DNA of 19,046 nucleotides from Patescibacteria group bacterium UBA6263 (GTDB taxonomy: Bacteria > Patescibacteriota > Gracilibacteria > Absconditabacterales > Absconditicoccaceae): the NCBI GenBank assembly GCA_002441085.1, contig DJVF01000041.1, positions 1 through 19,046 on the forward strand, read 5' to 3'. This document shows, in pieces, positions 1-8,439 of the stretch (position 1 is the stretch's first letter; each line of letters begins with the position of its first letter). A program made the position numbers and the translations under genes. The notes below the pieces were generated by a model, which ran no database searches, was not told the origin of the DNA, and saw only the letters and a program-made list of their open reading frames with translations.

Positions 1-2244
1 ACCTGAGCTACTTGAGCAACAGGTCTTCAATGACCAATCTGAGCCACATGAGCTATTTGACCAATGTGACCAACATGACCAGTTTGAGCTACATGAGCAA
101 CTGGGACATGATTTGTAGATAATTTATGAAATCATATAGCTACACAAAACATCAATTTATCAAACTATCGAATATCTCCAGATGGGACAGATATATGAAT
201 TAGATTTGAATTGTGATGAGTGAGACTCAGCTCTCTTTCTACACCCAATAGATGTGTCAGAATCAATGCCGATTGAATATTAGAAGCATTTAGTGGAGAT
301 TGTGGAGGAGGATGAGTATGATCATGAGATAATTTATGAGATCATAATGCTAGTCAAAATCTAAGAATGAATTGACGATGGATTACTAGGACATGAACTC
401 CAGGTAGTTGAATAATGATAGATAGTAACTGAAATATTTGAATCAAAGTCAATGTGCCATCAGAGGCATTAGACGTACAATGATATATCAGGTCTAGATC
501 TTTAGCTTGAGTATGAGATAGATGTTTATATGCAGATTCACAGTGAAAATTTTTAGCAATAGATTGTTCAGCATTATGAATTACATGAGCTACATGAGCA
601 ACAGGTCCTCAATGAGCAACAGGTGCCACTTGACCTCAATGACCAACCTGAGCTACTTGAGCAACAGGTCCTCAATGAGCAACATGAGCTGTTTGAGCTA
701 CTGGTGCTACTTGACCTGAATGAAGACAATGACCAATCTGAGCTGTTTGAGCTACTGGTGCTACTTGACCTGAATGAAGACAATGACCAATCTGAGCTAC
801 TGGTGCTACATGAGCAACAGGTCCTCAATGAGCAACATGAGCTGTTTGAGCTACTGGTGCTACTTGACCTGAATGAAGACAATGACCAGTTTGAGCTACA
901 TGAGCGACAGGTCCTCAGTGATTTACAGGTCCTAGATGAAATACATGAGCTACTGGTGCTACTTGACCTCAATGAATTCAATGAATACAATGACCAGTAG
1001 GCCCCCAGTGACCAGCAGGAACATGATTTGTAGATAATTTATGAAATCATATAGCTACACAAAATATCAGATTATGAAGTAATCGATTGAATTATACTTG
1101 AACAACCAGTGCTTGATTGAGATTATTATCCAACAACAATGTATCTATATCCAATATGTTGGAAGTATCATGCTGAGACAAATCTGCTAATAAATGAATC
1201 AAAATATGAGACGATAGTCGAATCTATGATGATGATTGTTGATGAGTATGAAATGAAACTACATTATATGTAGAATCAAATGATGCTGTGTGAATCAAAA
1301 GTAATAATCTTTATTGAATATTTGTAGCTACAAACTGAAAAGTTGGTATATGATGAACAACAATACCAGCTTATCCACTTACAGTAAGTGGGAATTGACA
1401 ATTTTTAAATAATTTATACATAAACGGTAATGTTGGTATAGGCAAGACAAATCCATCAGAAAGATTAGATGTAAATTGAACTACCAAATCTTTAAAAATA
1501 GTAGCATGAGATTTTGCATGAACTAGTGTAGATTGAGACATCAAAACAAATAACTGACGATTTGCTAATTATATATGAAAATGGAAAGATGAAAGTAATT
1601 TAGGTACTTTAAAGTATGGAATACTAATAAACTCTCTATCATCATTATCATCAGTATGATTACGCGTAGCAATGAGTGATCTAAACAAAATAGCAGCCAA
1701 TTTTAAAGGTAGAGTAGGCATATGAATAGATTATCCGACAACGCCTCTAGATGTACGATGAAATATCAAACTATGACAAAGTTCAGCAACTTGTAATTCA
1801 TCTAATCAATGAGAAGTTAGATATGACTGATATTGTTTTCAATGATGTACAGCAGAATGACGACAATATTTAAATAATTGTAATGCATGATCTTGTTGAG
1901 TACAACACAATCAAAACTATTTTACATTAAGTAGCTCAGCAGACTACAAATGTAGTTCTTGAACATATTGATGATTTACTACACATAATACACCAAATTG
2001 AACTAATAATCGAACTTGGACATGCACATTAAATTGAAAAGCAGCAAGTTGTTCTGCAAACAAAATAATAAATTGAGTGTGTTCAACTACACATTACAAT
2101 TGTAATCCATGATCTAGTATAAATCAATTCTGTTTTCAAGATACACCAACCATGTCAGAATATTCATGGAGGTGTCAGTGATACAATTGATGATCTATAG
2201 ATATTTGTATTGAGAGCGCCTGGGGGCAATGTGATTATCCATAA
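1..2244 (+). CDS. Collagen-like surface/fibre protein, 5' partial
   Basis: Frame 1 is open from the first base to TAA at 2242-2244 (747 residues) when UGA is read as Gly. The N-terminus lies outside the window. In order: a Gly-X-Y tract (residues 2-35); a beta-rich segment with a DNLGNH...QN module; a second tract of 49 Gly-X-Y triplets (193-339) ending in the same GTGFVDNLGNH module; four VGIG...P...LDVxG motifs near residues 144, 446, 476 and 570; and a C-terminal region from residue 598 with 14 cysteines, including a W-R-C-x-G-x-N-G-G pattern. Gly-X-Y tracts form trimeric triple helices, and the VGIG motifs resemble those in phage-tail-fibre-like and bacterial surface fibres. I infer a trimeric extracellular fibre or adhesin. 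No Peptidase_S74-type chaperone is visible at the C-terminus. Signal peptide and anchor cannot be judged. The architecture is clear; the function is inferred. Confidence 0.88.
4..111 (+). repeat. Gly-X-Y (collagen-like) tract 1
   Basis: Eleven consecutive Gly-X-Y triplets starting at nt 4, closing in a Gly-Thr-Gly-Phe exit at 103-114. Ten of the eleven glycines are UGA and one is GGT. X is mostly Ala or Pro and Y mostly Thr or a hydrophobic residue. The tract may extend further upstream, outside the window. Confidence 0.85.
103..154 (+). repeat. DNLGNH...ATQN module, copy 1 of 3
   Basis: This 52-nt stretch recurs at 1018-1069 with two mismatches, each time directly after a Gly-X-Y tract. A diverged third copy at about 316-364 reads DNLGDHNASQN. 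The near-identity of copies 1 and 3 against the divergence of their downstream flanks suggests recent duplication or recombination of the tract-exit module within one gene. Confidence 0.8.
577..1023 (+). repeat. Gly-X-Y (collagen-like) tract 2, 49 triplets
   Basis: Forty-nine uninterrupted Gly-X-Y triplets run from 577 to 1017, followed by Gly-Thr-Gly-Phe. I count 37 glycines as UGA and 12 as GGT/GGC. Frequent triplets are GAT, GPQ, GPE, GRQ, GPI and GAV. Pro is found at X, with Thr, Gln and Glu at Y, as in bacterial collagen-like proteins. GRQ and GPE triplets bring charge that could stabilise a triple helix without hydroxyproline. Confidence 0.93.
685..891 (+). repeat. 54-bp in-frame minisatellite inside the collagen tract
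   Basis: A 54-nt unit (six Gly-X-Y triplets) occurs as two perfect tandem copies at 685-738 and 739-792. A third copy at 838-891 differs only in its last codon (ATC to GTT). The unit is a multiple of 9 nt, so copy-number change keeps both the frame and the Gly-X-Y register. Slippage or recombination would change fibre length without inactivating the gene. Confidence 0.85.
1018..1069 (+). repeat. DNLGNH...ATQN module, copy 3 of 3
   Basis: Matches 103-154 at 50 of 52 positions and again caps a Gly-X-Y tract. It encodes GTGFVDNLGNHIATQNI and probably forms the transition from triple helix to a beta-rich domain. Confidence 0.8.
1336..1764 (+). repeat. VGIG...LDVxG fibre motifs (three of four copies)
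   Basis: Copies begin near 1336, 1426 and 1708; a further copy begins near 430. The pattern is N-G-x-V/I-G-I-x ... P ... L-x-V-x-G. This short motif is common in phage-tail-fibre-like and bacterial surface fibres and probably marks beta-structured shaft segments. It is seen only at the protein level; the DNA copies are diverged. Confidence 0.7.
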
Positions 2245-2270
2245 TAAAATTATATAAAAATAAAAATACA

Positions 2271-2316
2271 TTGAAATCGGACTCTCGTTTTATATTATGG
2301 AGTCTGATTTTAAATA
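2271..2316 (+). terminator. Hairpin after the collagen-like gene
   Basis: A 14-bp stem (2271-2284 with 2300-2313, two G-U pairs) lies 26 nt after the collagen-like stop. An AT-rich stretch and a T6 run follow at about 2322. It fits a Rho-independent terminator separating this gene from tig, although the T-run is not directly adjacent to the stem. Confidence 0.6.
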
Positions 2317-2330
2317 CATAATTTTTTCTT

Positions 2331-3635
2331 ATGCAAAAAGAGATTACTAAATGACCATCTTCAAACTATGAGATCCAGTTAACAGTTACTTCTATAGAAT
2401 TGGAGAAAGCCAAAACGCAAGCCATCAAACAATTTCAAAAGGACATGGAACTACCATGATTTAGAAAAGGATTTGTGCCAATCAATGTAGTTGAAAAAAA
2501 CATCAATCCTGAATATCTACAAATGGGAATATACGAAGAAATCGTAAATACTTGAATACAAGAAACTCTCAAAGAAAATCAACAAATCAAGTTTATCTGA
2601 GAACCATATGACTTTAATCAAAAAAAAGAAGATTCAAACACTATAATCACTCTCAAATTAGATGCATATCCTGAAGTACAAATTACAGATTCAAATCGAA
2701 AAGATTCTCCAATAGATAATATAGATATACAAGTCAGCCAAGAAGAAATAGATAATGCTATCTCATCTATACAAAAAAATTATGCTGATTACCAAGATGT
2801 AAATACAATAAGTTTGGATACCGTTTCCAAGATATTTGTAGAATACCTAGACAAAGACTCCAATATTTTGGATAAATCCAACATATATATATGAGAACAA
2901 GAGTTTGCCGAAAATAAATTTTTTCCAGATAATTTTATAGACAAATCCAAAGACCAAGATTTTAGTATATCATATGATATCAAGACAATTCCAACTTTAT
3001 TAATCAATGCCAAAACTGACCTAGATATCAAACAAATCAAATTTACCATCAAAGATATCAAAAAGATAGTACTTCCAGAGCTTACTACAACAACTATAGA
3101 AAAATTATTTGGCAAAGAAAGCGAAGTAAAAACTTATGAACAATTACTCGAATATATCAAAAAAGAAATAACAAAACAAAAATACGACAATACTCTAATG
3201 CAAAATATAGATAAATTTTTGCAAACAATTCAATCTAAATATATGAATGTATTTATACCACAAACTCTAATCAATGAAGAATTCAAGGTCAGACTAAAAT
3301 CATTTGAAGATAGATTTGGATGAGAAGAGAAACTAAACCAATATTACACTCAAATTTGAGAAGAAAAGAAAAATGAAATGCTACAAGAGATCAAAAAATC
3401 TTCTAAAATTAGCTTAGAAAAATTCTTTATACTACAAAAAATCACAGAAGAATTGTGAATTGAAGTAGATCGACAAAATTCAAAAAACCTAGAAGTTGAA
3501 AAACAAATATATCAAAAACTTTCTGTAAAAGAGCAGAGTAGTACCAAAATAGAAAAAACCACCAAACAAAACAAAGAAGAAACTAATAAAGAAAAAAAAG
3601 AACCCAAAACTACCAAGTCTAAAACAACAAAATAA
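2331..3635 (+). CDS. tig: Trigger factor, ribosome-associated chaperone
   Basis: 434 residues. Trigger factor binds the ribosome at the tunnel exit and shields nascent chains. The N-terminal domain carries the ribosome-binding signature LPGFRKGFVP at about residues 41-50; the Gly before Phe-Arg-Lys is UGA. A diverged central FKBP-like region lies around 160-245. A helical C-terminal arm region follows, and the last 40 residues form a Lys/Thr/Glu-rich tail that looks like a lineage extension. Eight of eleven glycines are UGA. ATG at 2331 is the first start after the terminator hairpin and gives the expected N-terminus; no clear Shine-Dalgarno precedes it. The PPIase region is too diverged to say whether it is active. 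Confidence 0.93.
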
Positions 3636-3663
3636 TAATTCCCATCTGTATAACAACCAATTA

Positions 3664-3855
3664 CTAGTTTTTCTTAAATATGTAATAAATTAAAAGAAAA
3701 GGCGCAATAAGTGCCTTTTTTACATTTGGTTTTATCCATAAAATAGATGGATAATTTTTCAACATAGCATCCAAAAATATAGAAAATCTATTGTTTTTTT
3801 TGTTTTTATCAAAAGGATAAATAATCATCTCCTTAATAAATTTTATTAATCCCAT
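3664..3855 (-). CDS. Small hypothetical protein (doubtful)
   Basis: 63 codons from ATG at 3855, 30 nt after the TIM-barrel gene on the same strand. The C-terminal third is hydrophobic (ALIAPFLLIYYIF) and could be a membrane segment ending in a lysine pair. Against it: no recognised family, no UGA glycine to confirm the code, a TAG stop unlike the TAA of every certain gene here, and overlap of its 3' end with the bidirectional terminator. It may be a chance ORF in 3' untranslated sequence. Confidence 0.3.
   Translation of the reverse strand: MGLIKFIKEMIIYPFDKNKKNNRFSIFLDAMLKNYPSILWIKPNVKKALIAPFLLIYYIFKKN
3697..3721. terminator. Bidirectional terminator between converging genes
   Basis: A 9-bp stem with one G-U pair (3697-3705 with 3711-3719), loop AATAA, has A-runs on the left and T-runs on the right, so it would end transcription from either side. 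It lies 61 nt after tig and downstream of the minus-strand TIM-barrel gene. It falls inside the doubtful small ORF at 3664-3855. Confidence 0.7.
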
Positions 3856-3861
3856 CCAAAT

Positions 3862-3889
3862 AATTTAAAATTTATAATTTAAAATTTAT
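3862..3889 (+). repeat. 14-bp AT-only tandem repeat
   Basis: Two perfect copies of AATTTAAAATTTAT lie in tandem at 3862-3875 and 3876-3889, overlapping the stop of the minus-strand TIM-barrel gene. Similar AATTTATAATTT words occur at 16691-16710 and 18980-19000, so this seems to be a recurring intergenic word. Confidence 0.6.
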
Positions 3890-4767
3890 CATTCTATTTT
3901 TATATCTTCATAATTTTCTTTCAAATAATTTCTAATTTTCTTCAAAATTAAATTTATTTTTTCTGGATCAGACAAATCTGATTTACTTATATTTACTTTT
4001 GTGCTTATATAACGATAAAATCACTTTTCTTTCATTTTTTTTAGCAAATTGGGTATCTTCATTACTCATTCGCCAGGGATTATATGTCATTCTCAAAGTT
4101 TAGTCTTATCAGAAAGATACAATACAGAAACATAAGGTAAAAAATCATTTAACTTTCTCATAAATATATATTCGAAGCCATCTACATCCATATTGGAAAT
4201 ATCCAATCATATATAACATCAATATTTCTTTATGATTTCTACTATATTGGTAAAACGATATTTGGGTATTGGTAACACAAAAAAGTTTGAATCTTCAGGA
4301 TTGATTATACTAAAATTTAGATTTTTATTATGTTTTCTATAAAAATTTATATTATCAGCAATAAAATTAAAAGATTTATAATTAAAATATTTTGGAGCAT
4401 TTATACACAAGGTATCAGCTCATACAGTATCACAAAGATCCAATGCTTTATTCATTTCTTTCTCATTTACATTACCAGAAACCTGAACAATTCTAATAGG
4501 CAAGTCATATTTTTCAGAAAGTTTCTTGACATAGTTCACATTCCAAGAGTCAAAATTTTTCCACATAGCTAAATCTATCCCATCAAATCCGTTAGCTTTT
4601 ACAAGATCAAAAATCAAATCCAAACCATATCACGGTAAAGTATCAGTACTTATAAGAAAATCTGGAGAATCTGACTTATTTCTATTCCAATTTTCAGATT
4701 CCATATCAAAAAAAACATCAGATCCAACTTCAATATTACTTTTTTGTTCATCTTTTTTTTTGGGCAT
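3886..4767 (-). CDS. Sugar-phosphate isomerase/epimerase-like TIM barrel
   Basis: 293 residues from ATG at 4767. The fold is suggested by alternating beta-alpha elements in the AP-endonuclease-2/xylose-isomerase-like order: GFDGIDLAMW near the first strands, LPIRIVQVSG, then GLDISNMD, LYLSDKT and HIIPGEGVMKI. The last resembles the family's late His/Gly-Glu-Gly substrate or metal site. The mid-barrel metal-ligand Glu is not obvious (FSIINPEDS stands where members often have an E-N pair), so activity or substrate may differ. The start is a polar, lysine-rich 40-residue extension. A promoter candidate lies at 4812-4840. Superfamily likely; substrate unknown. Confidence 0.72.
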
Positions 4768-4811
4768 TAGATTTTTTTACATTCTAAAGATTTTGTTTTT
4801 AATATACATAA

Positions 4812-4840
4812 ATTATAATGCTTTATCTATATTTTGCAAA
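4812..4840 (-). promoter_or_regulatory. Promoter candidate for the TIM-barrel gene
   Basis: On the minus strand, TTTGCA (4835-4840), a 17-nt spacer and a perfect TATAAT (4812-4817). Predicted transcription start is near 4805, giving a leader of about 38 nt. AT richness makes chance matches common. Confidence 0.4.
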
Positions 4841-4899
4841 TTTTTTCAAGTGTTTTATAAGTTTAGTTTTTAGATTTCAACAAACATTATAACCTGTTA

Positions 4900-5877
4900 T
4901 TATAAAGAAATATCCATCAACAATGCTCTATGATCAGATCAGACCAAGTCAAGTGACTCTATATATATGTTTTGTATAGAAATATTAGTCCAAATATGGT
5001 CTATATGGGACCCCAAAATAGGAAATACAGAAAGATACCAAGTCAATAAAATAGGTTTTACCCTTGTAATATTTACAAAACCTGTTCACAATCAGTTTTC
5101 AAAATTTTTATAAACCACACTTCGTGGCGATGTATTAAAATCTCAGACTATCACTACATTATCATTATTATCCCTATGATCATTTTTATGTAAATCAAAA
5201 TCATCCATCAAGATTTTCAATTGTTGATTCCTCATCAAATAGTGTTTATAAGTATCAGGAGAACTAGAATGAAGCAAATATATATAATAATCTTTATCTT
5301 CGAAATTTAATTGAAAATATGCATATCTCCGACTTCATTGAGGAAAATCATCAGCCCGATTTTTTAATTCATATTTGGAAAAAACCATACTTCATATAAA
5401 TTTCTTTGACCAAGTCGTACTGTTTATATATGGATATTTTTCTTTCAAAAAATCTCTTAGATTTTCATAATGAGCATCTCCAAATTCTACAAACATAATT
5501 ACATCTGGATTATATTTGTCTATAGATGCCTTTATATCTTCATAATTATCATTATTTTTGTGTATATTTGCATAAAACAATCTTAGCTCAGGATCTTTAT
5601 TTACAGGTACATTCAAATCCAAGACATAAAATTGATTAAAATCTCTAGAAAATATAAAAAAAACCAAACCATTTAAAAGAATCAATATAGCTATCAACAA
5701 TTTTTTTATGTTTTTGGAATTATATTTATTAAATTTCCAAATCCAAAATATAAAAAATACAAAAACCAGAATCATCAAGTACGGCAAAAAGCTTATTCAT
5801 AGTTCACTCAAATAATAGTTGGGGAAATAATATATAAAAGCACAAAATCAAATAATCAAAAATGAAAATAGTTGCAT
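4900..5877 (-). CDS. Membrane-anchored endonuclease/exonuclease/phosphatase-family protein
   Basis: 325 residues from ATG at 5877. Three hydrophobic segments lie in the first 75 residues (about 2-20, 29-47, 56-73), followed by an extracytoplasmic-looking catalytic domain. Family landmarks in order: NPDVIMFVEFGD (metal Glu), SSSPDT, VGDFNTSPRS (Asp/Asn pair), SHIDHIW and GSDHRALL (catalytic Asp-His). This arrangement resembles YafD/VanJ-type members, which act on phospho-esters at the membrane; the substrate here is unknown. UGA supplies the Gly of VGDFN and of GSDH. The upstream ATG adds the first membrane segment; a start at an inner ATG (5787) would lose it. Divergent from miaB. Confidence 0.85.
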
Positions 5878-5929
5878 TATTAAAATATAATAATAAATCA
5901 AACCCCAAATTTAAATTTTTACCACACTA

Positions 5930-5950
5930 ATGCAAATATTTTTCTTGCAT
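5930..5950. other. Inverted repeat in the divergent intergenic region
   Basis: ATGCAA (5930-5935) and TTGCAT (5945-5950) form a perfect 6-bp inverted repeat around a 9-nt AT-rich centre between the divergent genes at 5877 and 6037. It could be an operator or a chance hairpin. The rest of 5878-6036 holds only AT-rich sequence, a short TGCC-GACA-GGCA hairpin at 6000-6011 and the miaB promoter candidate. Confidence 0.3.
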
Positions 5951-5994
5951 AAAACAAACTAATCTATATTTTATTCAACCACACAACTTCACAC

Positions 5995-6022
5995 CTGACT
6001 GCCGACAGGCAAGTTTTATAAT
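5995..6022 (+). promoter_or_regulatory. Promoter candidate for miaB
   Basis: CTGACT (5995-6000), a 16-nt spacer and a perfect TATAAT (6017-6022). The -10 box ends 14 nt before the TTG start, so the transcript leader would be only about 7-8 nt. Confidence 0.4.
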
Positions 6023-6036
6023 TTTACATTTATAAT

Positions 6037-7497
6037 TTGAAAACATTTCACATACTCATATTTGGCTGTCAAATGAATTATTCAGATAGTGCAAGGATCA
6101 AAGCAATTTTATTAAATTGCTGATTTTCATATACTGAAAATTTATCTAATGCTGACATAGTTATATTTGATACATGCTCCGTCAGACAAAAATCAGAAGA
6201 TAAAATCACAGGGAAACTCAAAGAAATATCTCCGAAACAAAAGATATGGATAACCTGATGTATGATACAACACAACCTCAGAAATAGTAAAATATCAAAA
6301 AATTCAAAACTCAAAATATGAAATTTTATGTGATCTCTACAAAGCACAACTCCAAAAATCATTTGAATCACCACACAAGAAATTAATAATCTTCCAGATA
6401 AAATATTACAAAACTGAAATATTGTTGGGATAAATCATTCATTCAATCCACTATTTCATACACTTACGCAAAAACGAAAAAATATTGAATTATTTTTTAG
6501 GATAGATGATGTCTGATTTTTACCATTGATACTGCCCAGAATATGATACAAAATCAATTATAGTAGCGAAATATTAAATGAGTATGATAAAATCATCCCA
6601 CAATGAATAAATACATCTATGAACAAACATAATTCGACAGCCTACGTACCAATTTCCACATGATGCAGTCAATTTTGTGCCTATTGTATAGTCCCATATG
6701 CGAGATGATTAGAAAAAAACTTCCCAGTAGAACAAATTATCAAAGAAGCTACATTACATATCCAGAAATGAGCAAAAGAAATAGTTTTATTGTGACAAAT
6801 AGTCAATAAACATCCTGATTTTATACAAATCATCAAAGAAGTTTGTAAAATACAATGATTACAACGACTAAGATATACATCTCCATATCCCACATATTAT
6901 TCAAAAGAATTATTAGAATTACATCAATCTCAGCCTAAACTATGTCCACACATACATATCCCGTTACAATCAGGGTCAGATCAAATTCTAAAAAAAATGT
7001 TTAGATGATATACTTCACAACAATTCAAAAATTTTATAGAAAAAATACACGACCTTTCTAGACCAATAAGCATTACTACAGATATTATAGTTTGATTTCC
7101 TTGAGAGACTGATCAAGACTTTCAAAAAACATTAGATTTGGTACAATACGCACAATTTGACATGATCTATATGTGAATATATTCTACAAGACCAGGGACT
7201 ATAGCCCAAAGAAAATATCCAGACAATATACCATACAAAGTCAAACACTCTAGATGGGCCAAATTAAATAATTTACTTAAACAAATTTCCCTAGAAAATA
7301 ATCAAAAAGAAATCTGATCTATCAAAACAGTTATGATAAACGAAATTCCAGAACAATGAAACATTACATGATATACAGACAACATGAAACAAATAATATT
7401 AAGCAATCCATTAAATAAAAATTTTAAAAAATGAGATATACTAAAAACAGTTATTACAAATTGAAAAATATTTAAACTATATTGAGAAATATTATAA
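6037..7497 (+). CDS. miaB: tRNA-2-methylthio-N6-dimethylallyladenosine synthase
   Basis: 486 residues. MiaB is a radical-SAM methylthiotransferase that converts i6A37 to ms2i6A37 in tRNAs reading codons that begin with U. The MTTase domain has its three cluster cysteines (C11 in FGCQM, C47 in DTCSV, C75 in TGCM). The radical-SAM motif is C210-x3-C214-x2-C217, preceded by UGA-Gly. A C-terminal TRAM-like domain covers about the last 60 residues. I chose the TTG at 6037 because it is the only usual start that keeps FGCQM with C11; the ATG at 6073 would cut that cysteine off. No Shine-Dalgarno is seen. Many glycines, including those of IVGFPGET, are UGA. The sequence between 75 and 200 is diverged. 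Confidence 0.93.
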
Positions 7498-7651
7498 TTT
7501 AAAATAAAAAATAAATTAAATAAAAAGTATCAATATATAGGTGACAAATGTTTCCTTGAATTTACCAAACAGATAACTATCAAATAACGTGATATTTTTT
7601 TGTTAAAAAATTTAATTACCCAATACCCAAAACAATCTAAATAAATATATA

Positions 7652-7681
7652 TTGATCAATTATAAGCAAAATATTTATAGT
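7652..7681 (+). promoter_or_regulatory. Promoter candidate for uppS-dnaN
   Basis: TTGATC (7652-7657), an 18-nt spacer and TATAGT (7676-7681) in the 198-nt gap after miaB. The -10 box ends 14 nt before the uppS ATG, the same distance as at miaB. The rest of the gap is AT-rich with no ORF or clear terminator. Confidence 0.4.
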
Positions 7682-7695
7682 ATTTACTACAAACA

Positions 7696-8397
7696 ATGAT
7701 TTATCCAAAGCATGTAGCAATTATTCCGGATTGAAATAGAACATGGGCCAAATTAAACAACCAAACAATCCCAGAGGCTTATATGATTTCTTATGAAAGG
7801 GGAGTAGAATTAGTCAACTATACATTCACCCAAACAGATATAAAAGTATTTACATTACGATGATTAAGTACAGAAAATGCGAATAAGAGACCCAAAGAAG
7901 AGTTTGATTTTTTGATGAATATGTATAAATTGATTGATGATGACTTAGATGCTATATTGATCAAAAATCAAGTAAACTTCAAACGAATTGGTAATCCAAG
8001 CTGAATAACATCAGATTTTAAAGAATATTTGGATAATAAAGTTGTAAAAACAAAATGTGATTCAGATAAATACTTTGTATTTGGAGTAAATTACTGATGA
8101 AGAGATGAAATCATTAGATGAATACAAAAACTCAATCAAGATGGATTTGATTTCTCCAAAATCACAGAACAAGATTTTGGTCAGTCCCTAGAATTATCCA
8201 ATGTACATCAAATAGAATTAATAATAAGAACCAAATGAGACCAAGCCCAAAGAACATCATGATTTATGTCATGGCGAGTATGATATGCAGAATTATATTT
8301 TACCAACAAGAAATGCCCAGAATTTTGAGTCCAAGATTTCCAAGAAGCACTCAAACGATTTGATAAAATGGCCCATCTACGTAATTATTGAAAATAA
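7696..8397 (+). CDS. uppS: Undecaprenyl diphosphate synthase (cis-prenyltransferase)
   Basis: 233 residues. Condenses isopentenyl-PP onto farnesyl-PP to make undecaprenyl-PP, the lipid carrier for peptidoglycan and surface-glycan units. Family motifs: IPDGNRTWAK at residues 10-19 with the catalytic Asp and a UGA-Gly, GLSTEN in place of the usual FSTEN, YGGRDEI, and IIRTKGD...QRTSGFMSW ending in YAELYF. The stretch between Gly-Asp and Gln-Arg has two extra residues compared with the common form, and Gly replaces the usual Asn before Phe. The last codons are Tyr-UGA(Gly)-Lys-TAA. The dnaN start is 42 nt downstream, so co-transcription is likely. Confidence 0.92.
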
Positions 8398-8439
8398 AAA
8401 TAAATCCATAATAAATTTTTAACAATTAATCTATAATAA

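Noticed and set aside
574..990. Minus-strand Ser-rich ORF (SSTSSS repeats) opposite the collagen tract
   Set aside because: UGA glycines on the plus strand read as TCA (Ser) on the minus strand, so the serine repeat is a mirror of the Gly-X-Y register. No family resemblance and no independent start signal.
623..1000. Plus-strand Leu/Asp/Glu-rich repeat ORF that could be taken for a leucine-rich repeat protein
   Set aside because: It is a shifted frame of the same tandem repeat. Frame 1 gives a continuous 747-residue protein with recognisable modules on both sides, which this frame lacks.
577..1020. CRISPR-like or non-coding satellite array
   Set aside because: The units are multiples of 9 nt that keep Gly-X-Y, there are no unique spacers of constant length, and no cas gene is near.
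6078..6374. Minus-strand ORF of 98 codons inside miaB
   Set aside because: Antisense shadow of the MiaB N-terminal domain, with no family match and no start signal.
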